21,936 bases of DNA from an uncultured Bacilli bacterium (GCA_934101115.1 CAKOPW010000019.1:1-21936); one strand, 5' to 3'. Counted from the stretch's first letter, positions 7,470-15,074 are shown. Notes: a model not told the origin generated them from the letters alone. Translations and numbers: made by a program.

Positions 7470-8789
7470 TTAATTTTTAGGCAAATTAGAAAGTTTTAAA
7501 ATTTTTTCATTATATTCATCAGTCTTTCTTTTATTTCCTAACGATGAAGAAAGATATTTTAAATAATTGTAAATTACAATTAAATTTGCCTTTTCATAAA
7601 TGCTTTTTTTCAATAATTGAAATTCATTTTCATCAGTGCAAAAGCGGTTTAAACTTTCTATTGCTTTATCCAATGAGTTTAAGCTTCTTTCAATAATTTC
7701 TATTCTTCTTTCTAACTCAATTTTTTTATATTCATGTTGAAAATAGCAATAAAGTTTTATAAGATTAGATATAATAAAATACATTTGGTCAATTTCATCA
7801 GGAACTAATTTGTATCCTGATGTTAAGCGATAAAACAGAATTTGGAAAGCATTTTCAAAACATATTTTAGCTTCTTTATAACATTTTCTATTATTACGAT
7901 TATAAGAATTATTATAGCCTTCTCCCAAACATAACCAAGAAGTAAAATCATTCTTAAAATTTGATAAAGTATTTTCATACATTCCCCATTTTAAATCATT
8001 ATAAAAAATTTCATTATGTGATATTGCATAATATGTATGAAATCTATCAATGGACTCTCTAAAATCATAACTTACGTTGCCTGCTTTTCCAAGGTTTTCT
8101 TCTATCATTGCATATGTTAAAGCTTCTAATCTTGTAATGTTTTTACAAGCTAAATCATTACTTACTCTTTTTATTAGTTCACACTTTTTAATTATTGTTG
8201 GAACTAAAACAGGTAAAGGTTCACCTTTTAAACGATTAAAGCAATCATATTTATATAAAGTGATCATTGCAGCTGTTTGAGTATGAACTAATTTTGGAGT
8301 TCCAAACTTAGTATCATATTTTTTCATCACATCCAATAAAGCATAAAATATTTCTTCAAAATTTAAATTGGCTTTTATGGGTTGATTAGATTTAACTAAT
8401 GTGTTAAAAACTTGATATCTTCTATAAACATCTAATACGCATTGTAAGTCAAAAAATTCATCTGAAGATATATATTCTTCATCGCTTAAGTTTCTTAAAA
8501 GCCTTTCAGTAAAAAAATATGGATGTACATAACTTTCAAGTGGTGCAATATAAAGTAATGATGAATTTTTATTATAATTATCAGTTAATGATGAAACAAA
8601 TTGGATTTCAAACTCATAATTAGTAAATTCTTTTGTTGTTTTTGGAGAAAAAGGCCAAGCTATTGAATCATTAATTAGATCAATAAAATTTTCTTGTACT
8701 TCAATGCCAGCGAATCTAAAGAAAGTTATAATATATTTTATAACCATTGGATCTACGTCTTTAAAGTATGTTAATCGAATTACATTCAT
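7470..8789 (-). CDS. Hypothetical protein, alpha/beta N-terminus and helical C-terminus
   Basis: I do not recognise this 439-residue protein. It is soluble, with no signal peptide or membrane helix. The first 40 residues (NVIRLTYFKDVDPMVIKYII, then FFRFAGIEVQENFIDL) look like strand-helix-strand, as in Rossmann-like or TIR-like domains, but no catalytic signature is present. The rest is helical and rich in Tyr, Phe, Asn and Lys. A stretch around residues 285-400 (NRKCYKEAKICFENAFQILF, later KKIELERRIEIIERSLNSLD) suggests TPR-like helix pairs. Start ATG 8789 has AGGTGA 6 bases upstream; a GTG three codons earlier would overlap it. It has a good promoter at 8818-8846 and shares a two-way terminator with def, so it is a single-gene unit. 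Confidence 0.75.
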   Translation of the reverse strand: MNVIRLTYFKDVDPMVIKYIITFFRFAGIEVQENFIDLINDSIAWPFSPKTTKEFTNYEFEIQFVSSLTDNYNKNSSLLYIAPLESYVHPYFFTERLLRNLSDEEYISSDEFFDLQCVLDVYRRYQVFNTLVKSNQPIKANLNFEEIFYALLDVMKKYDTKFGTPKLVHTQTAAMITLYKYDCFNRLKGEPLPVLVPTIIKKCELIKRVSNDLACKNITRLEALTYAMIEENLGKAGNVSYDFRESIDRFHTYYAISHNEIFYNDLKWGMYENTLSNFKNDFTSWLCLGEGYNNSYNRNNRKCYKEAKICFENAFQILFYRLTSGYKLVPDEIDQMYFIISNLIKLYCYFQHEYKKIELERRIEIIERSLNSLDKAIESLNRFCTDENEFQLLKKSIYEKANLIVIYNYLKYLSSSLGNKRKTDEYNEKILKLSNLPKN

Positions 8790-8817
8790 AAAATTCACCT
8801 ACTTATTTGTAAGAATT

Positions 8818-8846
8818 ATTATAAACTAAGTAAGTTTTTTTGTAAA
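8818..8846 (-). promoter_or_regulatory. Sigma-A promoter for the 8789-7470 gene
   Basis: Minus-strand TTTACA (8846-8841), a 17-base spacer and TATAAT (8823-8818). It starts two bases after the T-tract of the terminator of the preceding operon. Confidence 0.8.
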
Positions 8847-8847
8847 T

Positions 8848-8876
8848 AAAAAGGATAACTGATAAATATGTTATCC
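8848..8876 (-). terminator. Intrinsic terminator after the LysM/TasA-like operon
   Basis: Minus-strand GGATAAC (8876-8870), a 10-base loop, GTTATCC (8859-8853), then TTTTT. It starts right after the stop codon of the 8878-9372 gene. Confidence 0.85.
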
Positions 8877-8877
8877 T

Positions 8878-9372
8878 CTATTTTCCATAGACATCTATAT
8901 AAATACTTGCTTTTTTCCCTTGATCAGTGTTAGTTATAAGATCACTTCCAAGCCAAAATCTAACTTCTATAGTTTTGCTTTCTCCTTTTTCTAGGGTTCC
9001 ATAATATAAAATGTGCGTTTTGTCTATTTGTTTTACTTCACGATTATCAATTTTGTAATATACTTTGTCAATCAAATCCGAAGAATTCTTGTCCTTTAAA
9101 ACAATTTCAAAATTACTTTTTTTTGATTCTTTGTTTGTTATTGTTATCTTATGAATATTGGCTGATTGAACGCCCTCTTCTTTACTCATTGGATAGTTAT
9201 TTTTATCCTTTTTAGTAGTCTCTATTTTATAACTTATGTTATCTTTTATAACAATATCTCCTGATTTATTATTTAATACATTATAGAATGATATTCCTAA
9301 AATTGCTAATATAGATATAAAAGATACAATAAAAACTGATAAACGTTTTTTTATATATTCTTTTATAGTCAT
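8878..9372 (-). CDS. Small exported protein, TasA/camelysin-like
   Basis: A 164-residue protein with a basic N-terminus (MTIKEYIKKR), one hydrophobic helix (about 11-32) and a beta-rich exported domain. It contains strand patterns of TasA/camelysin-type (SipW-dependent-like) proteins: HKITITNKESKKSNFEIVLK, then YYGTLEKGESKTIEVRFWL followed by GSDLITNTDQGKKASIYIDV, where the G(T/S)L.xGE(S/T)KT...(L/F)W..(D/N) signature is characteristic. The role is unknown; related proteins form extracellular fibres or matrix in Bacillus. ATG 9372 overlaps the TAA stop of the LysM gene (TAATG), so the two are translationally coupled and probably function together at the cell surface. A strong terminator follows the stop. 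No SipW or sortase gene is seen near it. Confidence 0.65.
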   Translation of the reverse strand: MTIKEYIKKRLSVFIVSFISILAILGISFYNVLNNKSGDIVIKDNISYKIETTKKDKNNYPMSKEEGVQSANIHKITITNKESKKSNFEIVLKDKNSSDLIDKVYYKIDNREVKQIDKTHILYYGTLEKGESKTIEVRFWLGSDLITNTDQGKKASIYIDVYGK

Positions 9373-10115
9373 TATAAACCAAGTCCCTTTGTTTCACTTA
9401 TTTCATGGGCTTTTATAGAATGGCTATAATCATAACCTGATATGTCTGAAATCTCTTGGGCTAAAGAACGATACTTGCCTATTAGATCATCTAATAGCAT
9501 TTCATCTTTGCTTTCTTTAAATGTATTATATAAATTTAAAGCATAACTATATTTTGCTTCAAAGTCAGCTACTTTTTGAGCATTTTCATCAGTTAAGTAC
9601 ACATATGTAGAAGCTTCTTTGATGTAATCATTTAAGTCATCTAATTCATATTCAGGATCTGTTTTTGAATAATCAATTGTATATCCAAAATCACTTAAAT
9701 GTTCTTCTGGTATTCCATATAAAGTTATTGTTGTTCCTGCTCTTAAACTATTTGGACTTGATAACTTATTTTCATCAGCAATTCTTTCAATTAGCTTATA
9801 CATTTTATTTGGATCAGTTTGATAACTTGCGACTATTCCGGATAAAGTATCACAGTTTTGAACAACATAATTAGCTTCGTATGTTGCTGGACTTGGAGTT
9901 GAGAAAGTATAATCACCACCATCGGCAATTGGATCTTTACTACCTGAATAATGTGGATCACGAACTATATCGACGGATTTTTTTAATAACGCGACTGAAC
10001 TTACAATTACAAAAGCAGTTCCAGCACGAAATGCGAAATTCTTAATAATTTTCATATCAACTTTTAAGGATCCAATATAAACATTGTTATTTTTTACTTT
10101 AATTACTTTTCCCAT
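9372..10115 (-). CDS. Membrane-anchored LysM-domain protein
   Basis: A 247-residue protein likely bound to peptidoglycan outside the membrane. The N-terminal 20 residues are basic (GKVIKVKNNNVYIGSLKVD), followed by a membrane helix (about 27-44). A LysM domain (about 83-135) begins NYVVQNCDTLSGIVASY and ends AGTTITLYGIP; the usual GDTL has become CDTL, so one position deviates. After LysM comes a helical acidic stretch (about 140-235), not assigned. Start ATG 10115 has AGGTGG at 5 bases; a GTG three codons earlier overlaps it. LysM binds N-acetylglucosamine polymers. It is the first gene of a two-gene operon with the small TasA-like protein, behind a consensus promoter that starts right at the end of mtaB. 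Confidence 0.75.
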   Translation of the reverse strand: MGKVIKVKNNNVYIGSLKVDMKIIKNFAFRAGTAFVIVSSVALLKKSVDIVRDPHYSGSKDPIADGGDYTFSTPSPATYEANYVVQNCDTLSGIVASYQTDPNKMYKLIERIADENKLSSPNSLRAGTTITLYGIPEEHLSDFGYTIDYSKTDPEYELDDLNDYIKEASTYVYLTDENAQKVADFEAKYSYALNLYNTFKESKDEMLLDDLIGKYRSLAQEISDISGYDYSHSIKAHEISETKGLGL

Positions 10116-10133
10116 CAGTACCACCTATTTTAA

Positions 10134-10162
10134 ATTATAAGCGTATTTATTTATTTTATCAA
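10134..10162 (-). promoter_or_regulatory. Sigma-A promoter for the LysM/TasA-like operon
   Basis: Minus-strand TTGATA (10162-10157), a 17-base spacer and TATAAT (10139-10134). The -35 begins immediately after the mtaB stop codon, so the 47-base gap is almost wholly promoter and ribosome binding site. Confidence 0.8.
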
Positions 10163-11419
10163 TTATTTTACTTTCCCCTTTACAGTTATTCCATCAACTT
10201 CAGTTATTAAACAATCAACAAATTTATTATTTTCTTGATATTCATCAAAATGGACTTTTATATAATTACTTGTGAATCCTGAGTAATTATCTTCAACTAA
10301 TACGGATACTACTTTTCCAATATATTTCTCATAATATTCATGTTCTAAATGGTCGCTTAATTCTAGAATTTCATGAGTACGATTCTTTTTAACTGTGTCA
10401 TTGACTTGAACCATTGTACTTGCCTTTGTTCCTCTTCTTATTGAATAAGGAAATGTATGAATCTTAGAAAATCCTATATCAACTAAATTTTGTTTAGTTT
10501 CATTAAAATCTCCATCAGTTTCTCCAGGAAAACCAACTATTAAATCAGTTGTTAAATTAACATCATCCCTTAAAGATTTAATAAGCTTTGTTCTTTCTTT
10601 AAAATAAGCAATATCATATTTTCTATTCATACTTTTTAAGATGTTATCTGATCCACTTTGAATTGGAACATGTAAGTGTGAACAAATTTTTAAGTTGTTT
10701 TTAAACTCTTCCATAAACTTATCATTTAGTTCTGTTATTTCAATTGAAGAAATACGAATTCTCTTTAACCCATCAAGAGTACTGATTTTTCTGATTAGAT
10801 CAACCAAATCAAAATCTTTTCCTGCTCCATATGAACCTGTGTGAATTCCAGTTAAAACAATTTCTTGATATCCATTTTCCACTAAGCATTTTATTTCATC
10901 ATAAGCAACATCAATATTTTTACTTCTGATATTACCTCTTACAAAAGGAATAATACAATATGAACAAAAGTTATTACATCCATCTTGAATCTTAACAAAT
11001 CCTCTTGTTTTATGTTCAAAATGATTTATTTTCATATCTTCAAATTCAACATTTCTTAAATCATAAAATAATCTTATTTGTTTTTTTGTTTGCTTAAATT
11101 CATCTATTAAATCAAGAATTTTAGTTTTATCTTTATTTCCTATAATAATATCTGCATCAATATCTAAATCTTCATGATTTTGTGTCATACAGCCACATAC
11201 GATTAAGATGGCATTTTCATTATCTCTTCTCGCTTGACGAATAAGCTTTCTTCCTTTAGAATCAGCTTGATTAGTAACTGTACATGTATTTATTACAATT
11301 ACATCCGCAAGACTTTTATCATCAATTATTTCGTCTTTATTGTTTAAAAACATTTCTTTTATAAGCTCTGATTCATAAGCATTTACTTTACAACCTAAAG
11401 TTTCAACTACTACTTTCAT
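10163..11419 (-). CDS. mtaB: tRNA-t6A37 methylthiotransferase (radical SAM)
   Basis: Adds a methylthio group to C2 of t6A37 in tRNAs, giving ms2t6A. The 418 residues have the full layout: an N-terminal UPF0004 domain starting VETLGCKVNAYES with three [4Fe-4S] ligands (C10, C46 in NTCTVTN, and C75 or C77 in IVCGC), a radical SAM domain with CNNFCSYC (C148, C152, C155), and a C-terminal TRAM domain (about 350-418). The TLGCKVNxxE start and C-GC-NNFCSYC pattern fit MtaB rather than MiaB. Start ATG 11419 follows GGGAGG. It lies 29 bases downstream of trmB, with a terminator-like hairpin between them, and its ribosome binding site starts directly after the hairpin T-tract. Confidence 0.95.
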   Translation of the reverse strand: MKVVVETLGCKVNAYESELIKEMFLNNKDEIIDDKSLADVIVINTCTVTNQADSKGRKLIRQARRDNENAILIVCGCMTQNHEDLDIDADIIIGNKDKTKILDLIDEFKQTKKQIRLFYDLRNVEFEDMKINHFEHKTRGFVKIQDGCNNFCSYCIIPFVRGNIRSKNIDVAYDEIKCLVENGYQEIVLTGIHTGSYGAGKDFDLVDLIRKISTLDGLKRIRISSIEITELNDKFMEEFKNNLKICSHLHVPIQSGSDNILKSMNRKYDIAYFKERTKLIKSLRDDVNLTTDLIVGFPGETDGDFNETKQNLVDIGFSKIHTFPYSIRRGTKASTMVQVNDTVKKNRTHEILELSDHLEHEYYEKYIGKVVSVLVEDNYSGFTSNYIKVHFDEYQENNKFVDCLITEVDGITVKGKVK

Positions 11420-11430
11420 TTTTACCTCCC

Positions 11431-11457
11431 AAAAAAAAGGTTATAAGATTAACCTTT
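11431..11457 (-). terminator. Terminator-like hairpin between trmB and mtaB
   Basis: Minus-strand AAAGGTTA (11457-11450), loop ATCTTA, TAACCTTT (11443-11436), then T-tract to 11431. The upstream arm overlaps the last codons of trmB and the mtaB ribosome binding site begins on the next base. It may stop most transcripts before mtaB or act as a partial terminator; no consensus promoter was found between the hairpin and mtaB. Confidence 0.7.
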
Positions 11458-12087
11458 AAAACTTGCATCAACATAATATATTTGTCGATGTTCTTTAAAA
11501 TATTGACGTTCAAAATCAGTCATTATATTTTCTATTTTTCTTTCATCATTATGAAGATCCACACTTACTTTATCAAAAGTATACCAATAACTACTTAAGC
11601 TTTCTAGAGCTGAAGCAAATAATATTTTATTGTCAGTTTTTAAGATAATATGTTTATTTTTTTTAAATATTCTATCATATAATTTCAAATAGTTTATTGC
11701 TGTAAATCTCTTCTTTTCATCACCTTTTTTTGGCCAAGGTTCAGAAAATGTCAAATAGATTGTATCAATTTCACGTCCAAATATTTCAGCAACTTTTAAG
11801 GCATCAGCATTGATCATCTTTAAATTATCTAAATGTAAATCCTTAATATTTTTTAAAGCTGTTGCTGTTTGGTTTTTATCAAGTTCTAAACCGATATAAT
11901 TGATGTTTGGATGAGTCTTTGCCATCTCTATTATAAATGTACCTCTACCCATACCAAGCTCTAAACATATTGGATTATTGTTTTTAAAAAGACTTGCCCA
12001 TTTACCTTTATAAGCATATGGATTTTTTACTAAATAGGAATTACTTTCCAATATACTATTTGCATTTTTTACCACGTTATAACGCAT
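11449..12087 (-). CDS. trmB: tRNA (guanine-N7)-methyltransferase
   Basis: SAM-dependent enzyme that forms m7G46 in the variable loop of tRNA. The 212 residues have ELGMGRG (43-49, SAM-binding motif I), the acidic residues near IGLELD (65-70), INADAL (92-97), and the family motif FSEPWPKKGDEKKRF (114-128). The C-terminal NIMTDFERQYFKEHRQIYYV carries the T-x-(F/Y)-E-x-x-F pattern of TrmB. Length is normal. Start ATG 12087 has GAGGTG at 7 bases. It is preceded by the strong terminator of the 12160 gene and a promoter with an extended -10, so this is the start of a transcript that continues, at least in part, to mtaB. Confidence 0.95.
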   Translation of the reverse strand: MRYNVVKNANSILESNSYLVKNPYAYKGKWASLFKNNNPICLELGMGRGTFIIEMAKTHPNINYIGLELDKNQTATALKNIKDLHLDNLKMINADALKVAEIFGREIDTIYLTFSEPWPKKGDEKKRFTAINYLKLYDRIFKKNKHIILKTDNKILFASALESLSSYWYTFDKVSVDLHNDERKIENIMTDFERQYFKEHRQIYYVDASFKG

Positions 12088-12104
12088 AATTACACCTCAA
12101 AAGT

Positions 12105-12125
12105 ATTTTATCAAAAATTGATAAA
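12105..12125 (-). promoter_or_regulatory. Candidate trmB promoter with overlapping inverted repeat
   Basis: On the minus strand TGA-TAAAAT (TAAAAT at 12110-12105) forms an extended -10; no good -35 is present. The inverted repeat TTTATCA-aaaat-TGATAAA (12107-12125) covers it and could be an operator, though such repeats arise easily in AT-rich DNA. Confidence 0.4.
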
Positions 12126-12134
12126 TAAATCTAT

Positions 12135-12163
12135 AAAAAAAGTAGACAACAAAAGTTATCTAC
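12135..12163 (-). terminator. Intrinsic terminator after the paralogue pair
   Basis: Minus-strand GTAGATAAC (12163-12155), loop TTTT, GTTGTCTAC (12150-12142), then seven T. Nine-pair stem with one wobble; the upstream arm includes the stop codon of the 12160 gene. Confidence 0.9.
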
Positions 12164-13254
12164 TCATTATCATTAGTTTTTTTGAGTTTCCTATCAAGAT
12201 CAAACATCATATTATCAATTTGAGCCATTTCATATGCTTCACTTATTTTTTCATTTTCTCTTTCCTCAAGTTCTGACTTTCTAGCTTTATAAAATGAAAT
12301 AGCATTTTCTTTTTGCTTTAATACCCAAGCTTTATAAGCAACTAAGTCATTTACCATCTTAGCATATTCTTTTTTAAAATAATCATTTAAAACTATATAG
12401 CCAGTTCCTTTTATTTGTAAAGGAATATCTTCATATTTATTAGAAGAATTACTTCCAGATAAAAATGGGGAAAAACAATATTTCGTTTTAGATATAATTT
12501 CTATAACCGTATCTTCACTTATTCTTTTAAAAATAAACGGATATTTGGGATTTTCATCTAAAGAATATGATTCAAAAGAATATAAATCAGAATGTTCATA
12601 CGTATTACTGCTAGGAACTATATGATTAATTAATCCAACATATCCAAAATAATCTCCTACTTTAGGCATTTCCTCATAAAGTTCAATTTGATCATAATTA
12701 TCAATAAAAAACTTCTTTTCAAGATCGGTTCCACAAAAACTATTTTTAAATAATTCATCTTTTTTATTAATAAACTTTCTTTTTGCTTTGCTTTGAACTT
12801 CTGTTAAGCTAGGATACATTTCTGTGTTACCTTCAAAAAGGCGATTTATTTTCTTACTGACGCGAGCGTTATTTTCTAGAACTAACTCCATTTTGATACA
12901 TAATGGACTCTCTTCATAATAACTTAAATAAGGTCCATCACTAAAATCAAAAAACTTTGATGTTGGATTTAAATTTGTACTTAATTTAACTCCACTTGTT
13001 AAATCAATAACTTCACGATTATCAACTTTTCTTAAAAATAAAATGTATTTGTCTTCAGTTAAAGGCATTGCTTCAAAAGTTATTTCCGGTTTTCCATAGG
13101 AGTTTTTTATCATACCAGTAGGAACCATCGAGTAAATTCGAGCAACACAAATAAAGTCAGCATGTTTATCCATATTATAAAAATTTAAAATATCGCTTGA
13201 CTTAAAATTTTTAGTAAATTTTTCAGTTAATATATGTGTTAAATTAAGCACCAT
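12160..13254 (-). CDS. Hypothetical protein, paralogue of the 13257 gene (copy 2)
   Basis: Not recognised. A soluble 364-residue protein with no signal peptide. It aligns with the adjacent 381-residue protein end to end: shared blocks are FCGTDLEKKF (173-182), PKVGDYFGYVG (197-207), KYPFIFKRISED (237-248) and KYEDIPL (273-279). The N-terminal half also resembles the C-terminal half: KYILFLRKVDNREVIDLTSG (69-88) looks like YPFIFKRISEDTVIEIISK (238-256), so the protein may be an internal duplication. The last 60 residues (about 300-364) are strongly charged and helical, likely a coiled coil. Start ATG 13254 lies 2 bases after the stop of the upstream gene, with AAGGAAAG farther upstream within its coding end. 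A strong terminator follows. Function not assigned. Confidence 0.75.
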   Translation of the reverse strand: MVLNLTHILTEKFTKNFKSSDILNFYNMDKHADFICVARIYSMVPTGMIKNSYGKPEITFEAMPLTEDKYILFLRKVDNREVIDLTSGVKLSTNLNPTSKFFDFSDGPYLSYYEESPLCIKMELVLENNARVSKKINRLFEGNTEMYPSLTEVQSKAKRKFINKKDELFKNSFCGTDLEKKFFIDNYDQIELYEEMPKVGDYFGYVGLINHIVPSSNTYEHSDLYSFESYSLDENPKYPFIFKRISEDTVIEIISKTKYCFSPFLSGSNSSNKYEDIPLQIKGTGYIVLNDYFKKEYAKMVNDLVAYKAWVLKQKENAISFYKARKSELEERENEKISEAYEMAQIDNMMFDLDRKLKKTNDNE

Positions 13255-13256
13255 AT

Positions 13257-14402
13257 TTATTCTTCTTTCCTTTGCTTTTTGATTTTTACTTTTTTTAGTC
13301 TTTGAGGTTTTAAAACTTTCTTTTTATTATGAATTACATTATAAATATCGTTATCAACCCTAGCAAGACGTTCAGCATCGTCTGGTTTAAAGTAAAACAT
13401 TTGTAAAGTATCATTGAAGCACCATTTAAACTGACCTTTGTAACCTTTTATAAGTTCTTCCATCCATTCTATAAACGCGTGTGTTCTTGCTATTTCTTTA
13501 GCATATTCAAGTTTAAATTCATCTGTTGGCATTAATAGACAATAATCATCTATTAAGAATGGTGTGTTACAAAAGTCTTCATACCTAGCATTTTCTCGAT
13601 AATTTCCTTGAAATTGAAATAAAGCACCAGAAGTCACTTCTTGAACTTTGTCCTCACTTATTCGACAGAAAAATAATGGGTACTTAAGTTCTTGCCTCAT
13701 AATTTCGGGAGTAAAACCAAAGGTAGCGTCAACATGTCCTTCTATTTCTATTAAATTTACATTAAGCGCACATAACAATCTAAGTGGCCCAACATAGCCA
13801 AAACATTCACCAACCTTTGGAGTTTCTTTATAAACTTGATACTTCCTAATACCATGAACTAAATATTTATACTCTAGGTCAGTCCCACAAAAATGATATG
13901 GTACAAAAGATTCCATTCTATCAACAAACTCCTCTCTTGTATTCCTTGTAATTGATTTTAATGTTGTTGGTTTTAATTCGGCTTCTTGAAGCTCATCAAA
14001 TACTTTCTTTATATCATCTGTAATTTTAGAAACCACATTTAAATCCGCATATATTAAATCAATTTCTCCAGTCATTGCATCTATTCCATTAGAATATCTA
14101 AGAGGTAAATCAAAAGAATTTGGAGCGACATTAACACAGATACCACTTTCTACATCATAAAATTTAGAATCTTCTCTTTTTTCTAAAATTGTAGCATAAC
14201 TTTGATCAGAAATTGGTTTTTGTCTAATGGTAACCATCAATTCACCATTTTTATTTCTAAATGTTTTATCAGGCCTTAAAGTATTAAATTTACCCTTATA
14301 TAAGAATTGCTCATTAGCTTTAATATTTTTAATTTGATCATATTTTTCTTTATTTGTTTCTTCAAGAAGTTTTTCTTCCGCTTTAGAAGTTAAAGTTATC
14401 AT
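13257..14402 (-). CDS. Hypothetical protein, paralogue of the 12160 gene (copy 1)
   Basis: Not recognised. A soluble 381-residue protein, first of a two-gene operon. It shares with its neighbour FCGTDLEYKY (171-180), PKVGECFGYVG (195-205), KYPLFFCRISED (240-251) and a RYEDF...L block (273-283). Its N-terminal block SYATILEKREDSKFYDVESG (68-87) resembles its own YPLFFCRISEDKVQEVTSGA (241-260), indicating two repeats of one unit, with a central helical linker (about 125-165). The C-terminus is very basic (KKKVLKPQRLKKVKIKKQRK), which could bind nucleic acid or ribosome. Start ATG 14402 has AGGAG 8 bases upstream, behind a near-consensus promoter. Neighbouring genes (rpmA upstream, trmB downstream) are translation genes, but each has its own terminator, so no functional link follows. 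Confidence 0.75.
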   Translation of the reverse strand: MITLTSKAEEKLLEETNKEKYDQIKNIKANEQFLYKGKFNTLRPDKTFRNKNGELMVTIRQKPISDQSYATILEKREDSKFYDVESGICVNVAPNSFDLPLRYSNGIDAMTGEIDLIYADLNVVSKITDDIKKVFDELQEAELKPTTLKSITRNTREEFVDRMESFVPYHFCGTDLEYKYLVHGIRKYQVYKETPKVGECFGYVGPLRLLCALNVNLIEIEGHVDATFGFTPEIMRQELKYPLFFCRISEDKVQEVTSGALFQFQGNYRENARYEDFCNTPFLIDDYCLLMPTDEFKLEYAKEIARTHAFIEWMEELIKGYKGQFKWCFNDTLQMFYFKPDDAERLARVDNDIYNVIHNKKKVLKPQRLKKVKIKKQRKEE

Positions 14403-14423
14403 TGTCTCATCTCCTAGGAAGTT

Positions 14424-14452
14424 ATTATATATTTAATTATATTAATCGTCAA
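14424..14452 (-). promoter_or_regulatory. Sigma-A promoter for the paralogue pair
   Basis: Minus-strand TTGACG (14452-14447), a 17-base spacer and TATAAT (14429-14424). It begins two bases after the T-tract of the rpmA terminator. Confidence 0.85.
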
Positions 14453-14453
14453 T

Positions 14454-14483
14454 AAAAAAAATAGCATCATTTGATACTATTTT
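14454..14483 (-). terminator. Intrinsic terminator after rpmA
   Basis: Minus-strand AAAATAGTATC (14483-14473), loop AAAT, GATGCTATTTT (14468-14458), continuing into T to 14454. The stem has one wobble, and the stop codon and last Lys codon of rpmA lie in the upstream arm. Confidence 0.8.
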
Positions 14484-14776
14484 ACTTCGTAAACACTTAC
14501 TTTTTTCTTATCTCTTCCACATCTTTCAAATTTAACTTGTCCTTTGATTAATGCGAATAAAGTATGATCTTTACCCATACCAACGTTTTTACCTGGATAA
14601 ATCTTAGTTCCTCTTTGTCTATAAATTATAGATCCAGCATTGATAACTTCTCCATCAGCTGCTTTAGCTCCTAATCTTCTACCAGCACTATCACGTCCAT
14701 TTTGTGTTGAACCTTGTGCTTTAACATGGGCGAAACGTTGAATGTCTAAAGAAATTATATTAAATAAATTTAACAT
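14477..14776 (-). CDS. rpmA: Large ribosomal subunit protein bL27, with Prp-cleaved N-terminal extension
   Basis: Protein at the peptidyl-transferase centre of the 50S subunit. The 99-residue precursor has the L27 core GSTQNGRDSAGRRLGAKAADG (22-42), followed by INAGSIIYRQRGTKIYPG and GKDHTLFAL. The first 16 residues, MLNLFNIISLDIQRFA, end in a Prp site: LDIQRFA versus the Firmicute consensus LxLQFFA, with cleavage predicted between A16 and H17. In Firmicutes the extension must be removed before L27 can function, and the protease is encoded directly upstream. The extension is longer than the 9 residues of S. aureus. ATG 14776 overlaps the prp stop (TAATG). It ends the rplU operon and is followed by a strong terminator. 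Confidence 0.96.
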   Translation of the reverse strand: MLNLFNIISLDIQRFAHVKAQGSTQNGRDSAGRRLGAKAADGEVINAGSIIYRQRGTKIYPGKNVGMGKDHTLFALIKGQVKFERCGRDKKKVSVYEVK

Positions 14777-15072
14777 TACTCTTCCTCCATTTCAAAATTT
14801 ATATTTTTTTTGTATTTCAAAGCTAATTCATTAAATAATGACAACATATTAATAATTAAAGTATTTGTTATATCATCATCTTTATTAACTTTTATTGTTA
14901 CTGTATTTCCATCATCCATATATTCAATACTTTTATCATCAAATCTTAAAAGTGCATTAACACTTGTATACATTATTGATGAAACACTTGCACAAACTAT
15001 ATCTTCTTTATCGCTATAGTTTGCATGTCCAGAAATAGTAATAACGTTTTTTTTCTTTTTGATGTTAATCAT
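14776..15072 (-). CDS. prp: Ribosomal-processing cysteine protease Prp
   Basis: Cysteine protease that removes the N-terminal extension of L27. The 98 residues contain the catalytic pair H16 (in ISGHA) and C27 (in DIVCASVSSI), the family signature, and the acidic C-terminus usual for the YsxB/Prp family. The gene sits between rplU and rpmA, as in Firmicutes generally. It is 2 bases downstream of rplU, and its stop overlaps the rpmA ATG, so stoichiometry is set by coupled translation. The matching substrate site (LDIQRFA) is present in the adjacent L27. Confidence 0.93.
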   Translation of the reverse strand: MINIKKKKNVITISGHANYSDKEDIVCASVSSIMYTSVNALLRFDDKSIEYMDDGNTVTIKVNKDDDITNTLIINMLSLFNELALKYKKNINFEMEEE

Positions 15073-15074
15073 AA

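Noticed and set aside
7470..8789. TIR-domain NADase or similar defence protein
   Set aside because: Only the strand-helix-strand outline resembles TIR; no catalytic Glu context or other motif could be identified, and no defence partner is adjacent.
9665..9874. Plus-strand open frame inside the LysM gene
   Set aside because: Shadow of the real minus-strand gene; no ribosome binding site and low-complexity hydrophobic composition.
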